From NCBI GenBank assembly GCA_003797895.1, contig RKQB01000003.1, positions 248,001 through 312,000 of the forward strand: a stretch of 64,000 nucleotides of DNA, given 5' to 3'. Numbering within the stretch: the stretch's first letter is position 1; every line of letters starts with the position of its first letter. The DNA comes from Cyclobacteriaceae bacterium YHN15. Lineage in GTDB: Bacteria; Bacteroidota; Bacteroidia; Cytophagales; Cyclobacteriaceae. Shown in pieces: positions 51,001 to 58,234 of the stretch. The notes under the pieces are model-generated. The model ran no database searches. It was not told the origin of the DNA and was given only the letters and a program-made list of their open reading frames with translations. A program made the translations under genes and the position numbers.

Positions 51001-51656
51001 TGCGCACTATCCAAAAGCCCTTTCTGAAAGAATACGCTACCCATTTGGTAAACATCAAAACCATTTTCTATTTGGTGCAGCTTGTTATACTGCAAGACTT
51101 TTTTAGCATACATATCAGCTGAATCAGGTTGATTCAAGCCAAGGAAACAGCCGGCAATGTGTTGATTTGTGACATTGATAAAATCTGTGTCAGAAGAACT
51201 TGCATAGCCCAAGGCTTTCCGATGATAAAGAAGACCTTTTTCAAAATCCCTGAGGTGAATATATACCGAGCCCAGGGTAAACCAGGCACCGGCAAGCCAC
51301 CTGTTGTCCTTTGCTTCTTCGGCCAGTTGGATACTTCTGAAGGCAGTGGAAACAGCTGCGGAATCTTCCCGGACGAGTGACAAGGGATAGGCCTGTCCCT
51401 CCAAAGCATAAATTAATCCTTTCCTGAACTCTAACCGGTTCGAAAGCAAATAAGCTTTCTGATAATACATGATGGCTGTGTCAGGAAAGCTCCAGGTGTA
51501 GTAAGAGGCCAGGCGCAGGTAGTGAATTACCGTGGTGGTGTCCTCTTCTTGCTCTGTTGCTATCAATTGTTTGAGACTATCCGCATAGTAAAAATCCTGG
51601 GCAAAGACCCCGGCCTGAAAAGCAAAGAAAAAAGGGAGTAATAAAATTTTTTTCAT
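45051..51656 (-). CDS. Giant membrane histidine kinase: TPR sensor plus eight tandem modules
   Basis: The product has 2201 residues. It has a signal peptide (MKKILLLPFFFAFQAGVFAQ), a TPR domain (about 35-335), a membrane helix near 350-368 (ILVYTLLALLAFTIIIAGII), then eight cytoplasmic modules of 183-197 residues. Each begins with a helix such as [18 protein letters not shown] and ends with [15 protein letters not shown]. The eighth module (SLDRIRADISSM, RCGVFIVHEKEE) is the special terminal type also found in the other two giants. The K-type core has its His near 1937 and a variant G1 box DNGLGIP. CAERSRS and LPAGEAG inserts are present. It joins an external sensor to a stack of internal GAF-like modules (inferred fold). 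Four bases separate it from the next gene. Confidence 0.9.
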   Translation of the reverse strand: MKKILLLPFFFAFQAGVFAQDFYYADSLKQLIATEQEEDTTTVIHYLRLASYYTWSFPDTAIMYYQKAYLLSNRLEFRKGLIYALEGQAYPLSLVREDSAAVSTAFRSIQLAEEAKDNRWLAGAWFTLGSVYIHLRDFEKGLLYHRKALGYASSSDTDFINVTNQHIAGCFLGLNQPDSADMYAKKVLQYNKLHQIENGFDVYQMGSVFFQKGLLDSAQSYYREGLAMVTKQGILKDMANCNLGIANVFQERQVYDSAIYYAKAAWKIAGMTGLANEKLEALDQLTSLFAATGNTDSAFVYQKHALQLKDNIYNADKVRQVQLLAFNEELRKQQETEEQRKRSNRILVYTLLALLAFTIIIAGIIYRNNKLRQKAYALLKQQKEEIDRQKRAAEIEAALERIRAKAMAMHHSDELDEVLSVLCAQFDLLGINPMSTHITLLDIEHNKFTFRETGKFGDRSFGEQTVALDAMDTWKDMVESWKSAEPYSINRLHFPKETLAQVWEVFHESFASMPEGSKIIPDDYPDGIYHTAGKHPFGYIGMNQIRKATAAEEQIVVKFANEFGRAYQRFLDLQKAEAQAREAQIEAALERVRSRTMAMHSSQDVDMIVTTLFDELLKLGVDKSIRSGIGIMDKSRRMEVWTASTNPSGQTALDKGFLDMETHQLLKEVQEAWETKKTINSYELVGDDLINYFKTINDAPEYSLQVDFEKLPNKIIHYDFFFPEGALFAFSPTPLSDEISRVFMRFASVFGQTYRRYLDLQKAEAQAREAQIEAALERVRSRSLAMHSSDEFVDASDVMVNQLKELGIDTLRIGIGIINKEDDSTEIWSKSEIEGKVKNTILGVVPRGLHPIFDQTVDAWKKNKSFYSSTRIGVEVKEYYQKLDAFLSYPERKEYNERETMTAFFFPHGSLNVISLDPLKEEDCAIMIRFAKVFGQIYQRFRDLQKSEAQAREAEIQLALERVRARTMAMHKSEELGDVAAVLFEQISTLTFIPERVNIAIADKENESFDTWVIDQKSQKISKRFIFKVVHSTVVQEVFNAWEKESYLVQHLHGKRLKEWVRQMQEQIGLPFNEENLSEHRYINSFFFSQGCMGITTNEPLGDEVVELILRFANVFEQTYTRFLDLQKAEAQTREAQIEAALERVRARTMAMQSSNELRDVALELRKQMGILEISELETCAIHLYEGSEDHFTSWAASKSINNESGYILSEIHFPRKGVSSLEEIIDLYRKKTMDYVVTNDHKRLSEFMEVLKDVMPETYKIVLETFESVPENKIKTFWALADFNGGSLVISTTTMPSNDTRALLRRFANVFNLSYQRFSDLKQAEAQAREAKIELALERVRAAAMAMHQSDELPDMLSVLFDQFDILGINPSFTHLTLFDEINETFSFRMSGRAGHRVLVEQIHDINRMEAWKIAFEQWKSGDPNTINCIDYPPEVLPMIFDIIEPILSAMPEESRVRIEDFPNGLYTVQGHCKFGYLGFHHHRRATEEEKNIVVRFAGEFGRVYQRFLDLQKAEAQSREAQIEAALERIRSRAMAMQHSEELRDVALELRTQMGILGQKDLEVCAIHLYEEHKDHFESWAAMHVPGKEEGLLQFQALFPKSGKLIIDEMMECYASDQNEYVLVNEGEKGKQWFELLREKAPEAFQYLMESMPNMPAEQMKAYWGIADFSGGALVMVTYFYPDKDSRDLLRRTANVFALAYKRFKDLRMAESSARAVRRQASLDRIRADISSMRNAEDLNRITPLVFNELTALGIPFIRCGVFIVHEKEENVEIYLSTPEGKSLAVMTLPFSANEMTSKSVEAWKKEEVYIQHWNQTDFTNWGKSMQEQGYVKDLKTYQGTETAPESLHLHFVPFAQGLLYVGSPENLSEEQIDLVKAMAKAFSIAYARYEDFVKLEQAKAEVESAMSELKATQSQLVQQEKLASLGQLTAGIAHEIKNPLNFVNNFSEVSIEMIEEIKEERAKSQETRDETLVDEILEDIQSNLGKIHDHGSRANGIVTSMLQHSRGGSGKKEPTDLNALIKEYVNLSFHGMRAGKNPINVDIVLDLDPEVKEVSLIKEDFTRVIINLCNNAFDACAERSRSTMRGKKYEVQSLPAGEAGTKYQEGVHGDVNYLPKLRVSTMLENGQIRIAFEDNGLGIPDDIKDKILQPFFTTKKGTEGTGLGLSITHDIIKAHGGELTVDSQKGEMTMFLVQIPIKD
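45352..45372. repeat. LPAG-type palindromic unit (21 bases)
   Basis: Encodes LPAGEAG at the same insertion point as 43257-43277. Confidence 0.88.
45406..45427. repeat. CAERSRS-encoding dispersed repeat
   Basis: Same repeat and same position after the N-box as 43317-43338. Confidence 0.9.
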
Positions 51657-51661
51657 AGCGC

Positions 51662-51775
51662 TTACAGTGTGTACAATTGGATAAGGAACTCACTTGCTTT
51701 TTCTGTTGCATAGCTGTCCACATACAGATAATATACTTTCAATCCTCTTTTCTCTAATTGCTTTATCATTTTCAT
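51662..51775 (-). pseudogene. Short frame with a kinase-like C-terminal tail (remnant)
   Basis: The frame has 37 codons, starting MKMIKQLEKRGLKVYYLYVD and ending ATEKASEFLIQLYTL. The second half resembles the last strand of the kinase core ([14 protein letters not shown]); the first half does not. It lies between two giant kinases, 5 bases after the stop of one and 5 bases before the start of the other. Its tail, like those at 11741 and 18494, precedes the next kinase start. It is most likely the decayed end of a lost kinase; a real small peptide is less likely. Confidence 0.5.
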
Positions 51776-51780
51776 GGCCG

Positions 51781-54700
51781 TCAGCTTTGAAGTAAAGAAA
51801 TGGTGAATCGTGATCCCTGTCCGTCATAGCCCTGATTTTCTGCTTTCAGGCTTTCCACCTTCAGTTCCCCTCCATGCGCCTTCACAATATCATGCGTAAT
51901 GCTCAGCCCTAAGCCCGTTCCTTCTGTCCCTTTTTTGGTGGTAAAGAATGGCTGCAGGATTTTGTCTTTGATTTCTTCGGGGATGCCGGGTCCATTGTCC
52001 TCAAATAATAACCGAAACCGACCATTCTCAAGCATTGTAGACACCTTCAATTTCGGCAAATATCTTTCATCCACTCCTGCCCCATCTTCTGTCTTCCGTC
52101 TTCCGTCTTCCGTCTTCAACAATTCCTCCCTCATCGTACTTCGACTCCGCTCAGCACAGGCATCAAAAGCATTGTTGCACAAATTGATGATCACTCTCGT
52201 AAAGTCCTCTTTAATTAGGGAGACTTCCTTTATCTCAGGATCCAGATCCAATTTGATATCCACATTTATGGGATTTTTCCCGGCCCGCATACCATGGAAA
52301 CTCAAATTGACATATTCCTTGATCAAAGCATTCAAATCAGTAGGTTCTTTTTTCCCTGAACCACCTCTTGAATGTTGGAGCATGGAAGTCACAATGCCAT
52401 TGGCCCGAGAACCATGTTCATGTATTTTTTTTAAGTTTGATTTAATATCCTCCAAAATCTCCTCTTCAATTTCGTCCTCCTCTGTTTTTGGTCTTGTTTC
52501 TTGGCTCTTGTTTCTTGTCTCTTTTATTTCATCTAAAAGCTCCAAACTCACTTCCGAAAAATTATTCACAAAATTCAGCGGGTTCTTGATCTCATGCGCG
52601 ATACCGGCAGTCAGCTGTCCGAGAGAGGCGAGCTTTTCCTGCTGCACGAGCTGAGATTGGGTAGCTTTGAGTTCGCTCATGGCGGATTCCACTTTGGCTT
52701 TGGCCTGCTCCAGCTTGACAAAATCCTCATAGCGGGCATAGGCAGTCGAGAAAGCATCAGCCACCGACTGTACCAATTGCAGATTTTCATCAGAAAGTGC
52801 AGCGGTGTTTCCTACGTAAACTATTCCCTGCAAAAACGGCACATAATGAAGATAAAGGCCTCCTTTGGGGACAGTATTCAAATATTGTTTACGGTTGGTT
52901 AGCTGCCCTTCCTTGACCAATGAATCTGCGAGTGCTGAAAATTCTTTTGTGTCCCAATGGGAAATATGAATTTTTTTTGCCCGCCATTCTTCAATGGCAT
53001 TAAAAAAAGGATTGGAAGTATAAGGAAGATGAAATGCTGCAATGGCCTTGCCATTTGGCGTAGATAGAAATGTGTGGATGAGTTCTTCCTGCTCATCCAT
53101 AATGAACACCCCACATCGGAGAAACGGAATACCCAATGTGGTGAGTTCTTTCCAGATAAGTGGGGTAATGCGTTCCAGATCTTCGGCGGTACGCATCGAA
53201 GCGATCTCTGCCCGGACCCGGTCAAGGGAAGCTTGCTTGACCGCTTCTTTTTCCCTGTATTCGGATTCTAAAAGGTCTTTATACCGGCGGTAGGTAATCT
53301 CTACGACACGTGAAAATTTCTTTAAAATACCGATCTGTCCTTCCGAGTGCGGTTCTGCTGACCAGGCGTAGAGACATCCTTCTTTGAAATAGAGGAAGCA
53401 GCCAAAGTGTTTTGTATCAGTTCCCTGTCCCTGCACATTCACAGACCCCTGTAGCGCCGCATAGTAACTATTTATTTCCTCCCCTTCCAGAATGGGGAAA
53501 TAATCCTGTTGCTGCTTAAAGTGATTGTAAATACTATCGAGGACCGGGTGACCTTCTAACCTGAACTTTCCGCTCACTTCAAGAATATGGTCTTTGTCGT
53601 CAATTCGGGATGTGACGATTTCACCTTCTGGACGATCCGGATTCACTAATCCCAGTCCTAAGCGGATTGTTTTAATATTTAATCCCTTCAGTTCTTCAAA
53701 AATGGCGGTAATAGTCTGCCGAAGATCTTCCGAATTGTGCATGGCCAGGGCTTTAGCCCGGACCCTTTCCAGAGATGCCTCGATTTGTGATTCCCGGGCT
53801 TGATTTTCAGCTTTTTGAAGATCCAGAAATCGGGTATAGGTCAGGTCAAAAACCTGTGCAAAGCGCTTGAAAATTTCTTCCGCTTCACAGGGGACTTCGG
53901 TAATGATGACCAGGTAACCGGTCTTAAAGTAGGCAGCGTGTAGTCGCTGCCAGTTTGGACGCGGAATGCCTGAGCCTTCCATTTCCTCAAATATCTTCCT
54001 GGAGATTGGAATATTCATCAACCAATCGTAATGTTCCTGAAGTACTTCGTCTTGCAGTGTTACCGTCCGGTAGCTTTCGCTATTTTTCCATCCTTCATAG
54101 AGGCTTTCATGCGCATAGTCCCCAATATTGGGGAGGAAGAACGGTTGGATCAAACCATTATTTAAGCTCAGCCACCACTCATCTTCCTGGCGATTAGGTT
54201 CGCAGAGCACAAAACCGCAGGTCCAAAGATTGTCAACCAGCGCATTCATCTCTCTAAATAAAACCTTGGCGACTTCTCCCAATTCCTCGGCTTTTTGCAT
54301 ACCCATGGTTCGGGATCTTACCCGTTCCAATGCCGCTTCTATTTGTGCTTCCTTGGCTTGTGATTCGGCTTTTTGAAGATCGAGGAAACGGGTGTAAGTT
54401 TGATCAAATACTTTGGTGAAGCGTTTGAAGATTTCATGCGCGGCAGGAACCTTTTCATAGGTGATAAACAGCAGAAAACCGTGGCTGAATTTGCAAAGGT
54501 GGTTTATCTGGTAGGTAGGAAGCGAAAATCCCGCATCCATAATGTCTTGAAAGATCGGAGTTAATTGGGGTAGGGACTTCATGAAGTTGTAGTGACTTTC
54601 AATGGCTTTCCCTCCCAATTCCTGTGTGAAAAAAGTGCGGTCACTTTGTACAAACTGATCCCATTCTTCGAAAGAAATCTCACCTACATGAGGCAACAAG

Positions 54701-57700
54701 AATGGTTTTTGTAAGGTCCCTTCGCTGCTCATGATGCAGGTGCTGGACTTTTGGTCCTCCAGTAAAATACAGTAGCCACAACTCCAAGCAGGGATACCTA
54801 ATGCCTGGACTTCCAAAAAAAGTAGGTTCGCTACTTCCGGTAGTTCTTCACTACTCAGCATGCCCATTGTCCTAGACCTCACTTTCTCTAAGGCTGCCTC
54901 CACTCGGGCCTCTCTCGCCTGATCCTCAGCTTTCTGCAAATCCAAAAATCTTATGTAAGCTTGCTCGAAGACTTTGCCAAAACGGATTACAATTTGATTA
55001 TCACTATCAGAAAAAGGCTCATCAGTATACCGGATGATTTGAATTCCTGAGTTTTTCATAAAAGTCAAAGTCGTTGTAAAAGCAGAACTTTCCTTCATGA
55101 ATTTTTCAATTTCAGGATTGAAGGAATTGGTGTCCAACAATTGCTTGAAATATTCTTTCATGATTTTCCCTGAATAGGTTTTCATGAAGAGTTCTGGCCG
55201 CTCTTTGATGACTTGATTGTATTCGCGTTGGACTTGGGTGCAACTGAGGTGAGTGATTCGAAGAGGCTTTTCTGAGATAGCCCCTCCTACCCAAACATCG
55301 TAATCTGAGTCGTTATCAATTACACCGCTCATGGCCATGGCATCCAATGGAACTCCCAAGGCCAGCAATTGCTCCCTTATTTCATTGGCCACCAGTTGCA
55401 TTTCCTTGGTGTTTTGCATGCCCATGGATCTACTTCTTACCTTTTCCAATGCGGTTTCAATTTGAGCATCCTTCGCCTGTGCTTCGGCTTTTTCCAAATC
55501 TAAAAAGCGCTGATAAGTCCGGCCAAATTCTCTGGCAAAGCGACTGACTATACTCTTTTCCTCCTCAGAGGCTTTACGTGAGTGGTTGAAACCTAGATAG
55601 CCAAATTGGAAATGACCCTGAGTGGTAAAAAGGCCATTCGGAAAGTCTTCAGGGTTTATTTTGTGACCCTCCGGCAAAGCATTCATCACTTCAGCTAGTA
55701 ATTCCCATAAAAACGGAAGATCCTCGGGCGCATAATCAATAGTATTTACTGAATTGGGCTCACAGCTTTTCCATTGTGCATAGGCTTGTTTCCAAGCCTC
55801 AATGGCATGAATATCAATCAACTGTTCTGCCACGACGCCATTGTCAGCGGAGGTCGTCAGCCTGATGCTGAAGGTTTCATTCGCTTCATCAAATAGCGTT
55901 AAATGGGTAAGCACCGGATTGATTCCGAGCAGGTCGAATTGACCAAATAGAACGCAGAGCACATCGGTTAACTCATCGGTTTGGTGCATGGCCATGGCTC
56001 TCGCCCTTACACGCTCCAGTGAAGCTTCGATCTGTGCCTCTCGGGCTTGCTTTTGTGCTTTTTCAATATCCAGATAGCGCTGGTACAGACGGCCAAACTC
56101 ACTGCCAAACCTGCCTAAAATTTTTTTCTCCTCGGGCGTTGCCTCTCGGGATTGATTGATTCCTAGGTATCCAAATTTGCAGTTTGATTCGGTAGTATGA
56201 ATGCCATTCGGGAAGTCTTCTGGATTTATTTTTGATTCTTCAGGTAGGGATGAGAAAATTCCATCAAACAATTCCCAAACTGTAGGTAGCACCTCTGGCA
56301 AAAAGTGGATATTGGTGATCGTTTCCGGATTTTGGGATTTAAAGGTTTCAACGGTGTGGGACCAAGAATCCATTGCATCGAGTTGGACCACCTGTTCGGC
56401 ATGTACAGGTTTGCCGTCCTTACTCGTCATGCGGTACACAAAGGTATTTTTGTCAAGGTCAATCAGCGTTAGATGGGTCCATAAGGCGTCTACTCCCAGT
56501 TGGCTTAATTGATCAAACATTAAGGCCAAAACTTCAGACAATTCATCGGGATGGTGCATGGCCATTGCCCTTGCTCGTATCCGCTCCAAAGCCACTTCGA
56601 TTTGTGCTTCCCGGGCCTGTTTTTCAGCACGTTCCAAATCCAGGAATCGTCTATAGGCCTGTTCGAATACTCTGGAAAAATGTTGGATCAATTCTATAAG
56701 CTCCTGACTTGGAGCGGTGTGATCGGTTGTTCCGATGTAGCCATATTCAAATAGGGTGGAAGTGATGAACCTTTCTTTTAACTTTTGGCCCTCCTTGAAA
56801 GGGATTCCAAGCACCTCACTGCTATACGCGATCCAATCTTTCAGTTTCTTACCCTTCAAATCAAAAATCAGAACTGGTTCCTTTTTCTTAAAGGCTTTGA
56901 AAATCTCTTGGATGATTTCAGATTTCTTGGCAGACATCAAGAATTTTGTGCTGACTTTATGCCCTTCCTGATCAGTCAGCCAAACTTCCAGCAAATCACC
57001 CCCATCTTGAGGCATGACGATATTGAAGCGATCTGGTGTCTTGGTCAATTTGCTTATTTCCTCGAATAAAATCTGGCATACATCCGCCAGTTCATTGGAG
57101 TTGTGCATGGCCATAGACCGGGCCCGTACCCGTTCGAGAGACAATTGAATTTGTGATTCTCGGGCTTGAGCCTCAGCTTTCTGAATGTCAAGAAATCGCT
57201 GGTATACTCTTGTAAACTCATTACAAAAGCGAGAAAGGATTTCTTTTTCCTCGGGGGTGGCGGGTCGCTGATGGTCGTAGCCCAAGTAACCAAAAGGTGT
57301 GTAGCCCGCCATGGAATAGCCGCCTTCGGGAAAATACTCTATCTTCATTCTTTCATCCTCCGGCATAGCATCAAAGGTTTCTGAGAAAATGCTAAAAACC
57401 TGTGGAATGACTTCCTTGGAATAAAAAATGACTTCTACCGAGTCGGATTGATCATTGATAAACTTATCATAAATCCCCTTTAATTCTTCCATACTATCTA
57501 CATGAACAACCTGTTTTTGAGGCTGTCTATGTCTTGACTTTCCGGAAGCTCTGTAAGTGAGTGTTCTGTTTTCCCGATCGAAAAGGCTAAGGAACACGTT
57601 GACCGGATGAATGCCTAAATGATCAAACTGCCGGAACAAGACACTAAGTACATCCTGCAGTTCATCCGAGCTTTTCATGGCCATGGAACGGGCCCTAATC

Positions 57701-58233
57701 CGCTCCAAGGCGGCTTCAATTTCCAGCTCTCTGTTCTTGATCATAAGATCAGTGGTCTGCTGATCAACAAGCCGCTGGAGCTTCTCTTTTTCCCTTTTCC
57801 ACTCCTCCATGTGCCATGGATCATTTTCGGTATCTACTGGTGTTGAAGTGTGCCAATGGGTGAGTTTCCATTGATTGTCCAGGTATTCCATCACACAGGT
57901 AGCCCGCATAAAGATGGTATGAATTTCTTCTTCAGAAGAAAGTGTAAATGTAAGTTCCTCTATGATGTAAGCGTTGTTTCCACTGTTTGATATCCGTAGG
58001 GCAATTCTTTTGCGATCAATAGCAGGCTTCATTTTACCCACTTGTTCATACTGGGATTTGAACAAAGCCTCCACACCTTCAAACGACAGTATCCTTTCAT
58101 CTTTTGCAGTGCCATATACCATGGGGTCGGGACCTGTGATATCCGATAAATCTTCGTAGGGAACTAAACAGAAGCCTACATTTAGGATCCGTTCGTAGGT
58201 CTCTTCCAGGTTTTTTTTCTTCTTAGCATCCAT
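51781..58233 (-). CDS. Giant soluble histidine kinase: NTF2-like domain plus nine tandem modules
   Basis: The product has 2150 residues. It has no signal peptide or membrane helix. Residues 1-150 look like an NTF2/SnoaL-like domain (FEGVEALFKSQYEQV, then FMRATCVMEYL and WKLTHWHTSTP), a fold used for small-ligand binding or simple catalysis. A coiled coil (EEWKREKEKLQRLVDQQTTD) precedes nine modules with a period of about 560-570 bases. Each starts SLERVRARSMAMHNSNEL or similar and ends RFLDLQKAE. The last is the terminal type (SLDRVRAEIASM, RCGVFIMDEQEE). A K-type core follows with its His near 1878, DNGPGIP and GTEGTGLGLSITHD. The core carries CAERSRS and a KTEDGRRKTEDG run from a 7-base tandem repeat. 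Modules 1, 3 and 4 share the EDFPNG-type body seen in 45051-51656. Confidence 0.9.
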   Translation of the reverse strand: MDAKKKKNLEETYERILNVGFCLVPYEDLSDITGPDPMVYGTAKDERILSFEGVEALFKSQYEQVGKMKPAIDRKRIALRISNSGNNAYIIEELTFTLSSEEEIHTIFMRATCVMEYLDNQWKLTHWHTSTPVDTENDPWHMEEWKREKEKLQRLVDQQTTDLMIKNRELEIEAALERIRARSMAMKSSDELQDVLSVLFRQFDHLGIHPVNVFLSLFDRENRTLTYRASGKSRHRQPQKQVVHVDSMEELKGIYDKFINDQSDSVEVIFYSKEVIPQVFSIFSETFDAMPEDERMKIEYFPEGGYSMAGYTPFGYLGYDHQRPATPEEKEILSRFCNEFTRVYQRFLDIQKAEAQARESQIQLSLERVRARSMAMHNSNELADVCQILFEEISKLTKTPDRFNIVMPQDGGDLLEVWLTDQEGHKVSTKFLMSAKKSEIIQEIFKAFKKKEPVLIFDLKGKKLKDWIAYSSEVLGIPFKEGQKLKERFITSTLFEYGYIGTTDHTAPSQELIELIQHFSRVFEQAYRRFLDLERAEKQAREAQIEVALERIRARAMAMHHPDELSEVLALMFDQLSQLGVDALWTHLTLIDLDKNTFVYRMTSKDGKPVHAEQVVQLDAMDSWSHTVETFKSQNPETITNIHFLPEVLPTVWELFDGIFSSLPEESKINPEDFPNGIHTTESNCKFGYLGINQSREATPEEKKILGRFGSEFGRLYQRYLDIEKAQKQAREAQIEASLERVRARAMAMHQTDELTDVLCVLFGQFDLLGINPVLTHLTLFDEANETFSIRLTTSADNGVVAEQLIDIHAIEAWKQAYAQWKSCEPNSVNTIDYAPEDLPFLWELLAEVMNALPEGHKINPEDFPNGLFTTQGHFQFGYLGFNHSRKASEEEKSIVSRFAREFGRTYQRFLDLEKAEAQAKDAQIETALEKVRSRSMGMQNTKEMQLVANEIREQLLALGVPLDAMAMSGVIDNDSDYDVWVGGAISEKPLRITHLSCTQVQREYNQVIKERPELFMKTYSGKIMKEYFKQLLDTNSFNPEIEKFMKESSAFTTTLTFMKNSGIQIIRYTDEPFSDSDNQIVIRFGKVFEQAYIRFLDLQKAEDQAREARVEAALEKVRSRTMGMLSSEELPEVANLLFLEVQALGIPAWSCGYCILLEDQKSSTCIMSSEGTLQKPFLLPHVGEISFEEWDQFVQSDRTFFTQELGGKAIESHYNFMKSLPQLTPIFQDIMDAGFSLPTYQINHLCKFSHGFLLFITYEKVPAAHEIFKRFTKVFDQTYTRFLDLQKAESQAKEAQIEAALERVRSRTMGMQKAEELGEVAKVLFREMNALVDNLWTCGFVLCEPNRQEDEWWLSLNNGLIQPFFLPNIGDYAHESLYEGWKNSESYRTVTLQDEVLQEHYDWLMNIPISRKIFEEMEGSGIPRPNWQRLHAAYFKTGYLVIITEVPCEAEEIFKRFAQVFDLTYTRFLDLQKAENQARESQIEASLERVRAKALAMHNSEDLRQTITAIFEELKGLNIKTIRLGLGLVNPDRPEGEIVTSRIDDKDHILEVSGKFRLEGHPVLDSIYNHFKQQQDYFPILEGEEINSYYAALQGSVNVQGQGTDTKHFGCFLYFKEGCLYAWSAEPHSEGQIGILKKFSRVVEITYRRYKDLLESEYREKEAVKQASLDRVRAEIASMRTAEDLERITPLIWKELTTLGIPFLRCGVFIMDEQEELIHTFLSTPNGKAIAAFHLPYTSNPFFNAIEEWRAKKIHISHWDTKEFSALADSLVKEGQLTNRKQYLNTVPKGGLYLHYVPFLQGIVYVGNTAALSDENLQLVQSVADAFSTAYARYEDFVKLEQAKAKVESAMSELKATQSQLVQQEKLASLGQLTAGIAHEIKNPLNFVNNFSEVSLELLDEIKETRNKSQETRPKTEEDEIEEEILEDIKSNLKKIHEHGSRANGIVTSMLQHSRGGSGKKEPTDLNALIKEYVNLSFHGMRAGKNPINVDIKLDLDPEIKEVSLIKEDFTRVIINLCNNAFDACAERSRSTMREELLKTEDGRRKTEDGAGVDERYLPKLKVSTMLENGRFRLLFEDNGPGIPEEIKDKILQPFFTTKKGTEGTGLGLSITHDIVKAHGGELKVESLKAENQGYDGQGSRFTISLLQS
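52091..52117. repeat. 7-base tandem repeat (GTCTTCC, nearly four units)
   Basis: GTCTTCC is repeated three times and followed by GTCTTC. It encodes KTEDGRRKTEDG in the loop after the N-box of the 51781-58233 kinase. A 7-base unit changes frame with each copy, so gain or loss of one unit would break the gene. Confidence 0.9.
52139..52160. repeat. CAERSRS-encoding dispersed repeat
   Basis: Third copy at the same position after the N-box (see 43317-43338 and 45406-45427). Confidence 0.9.
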
Positions 58234-58234
58234 A

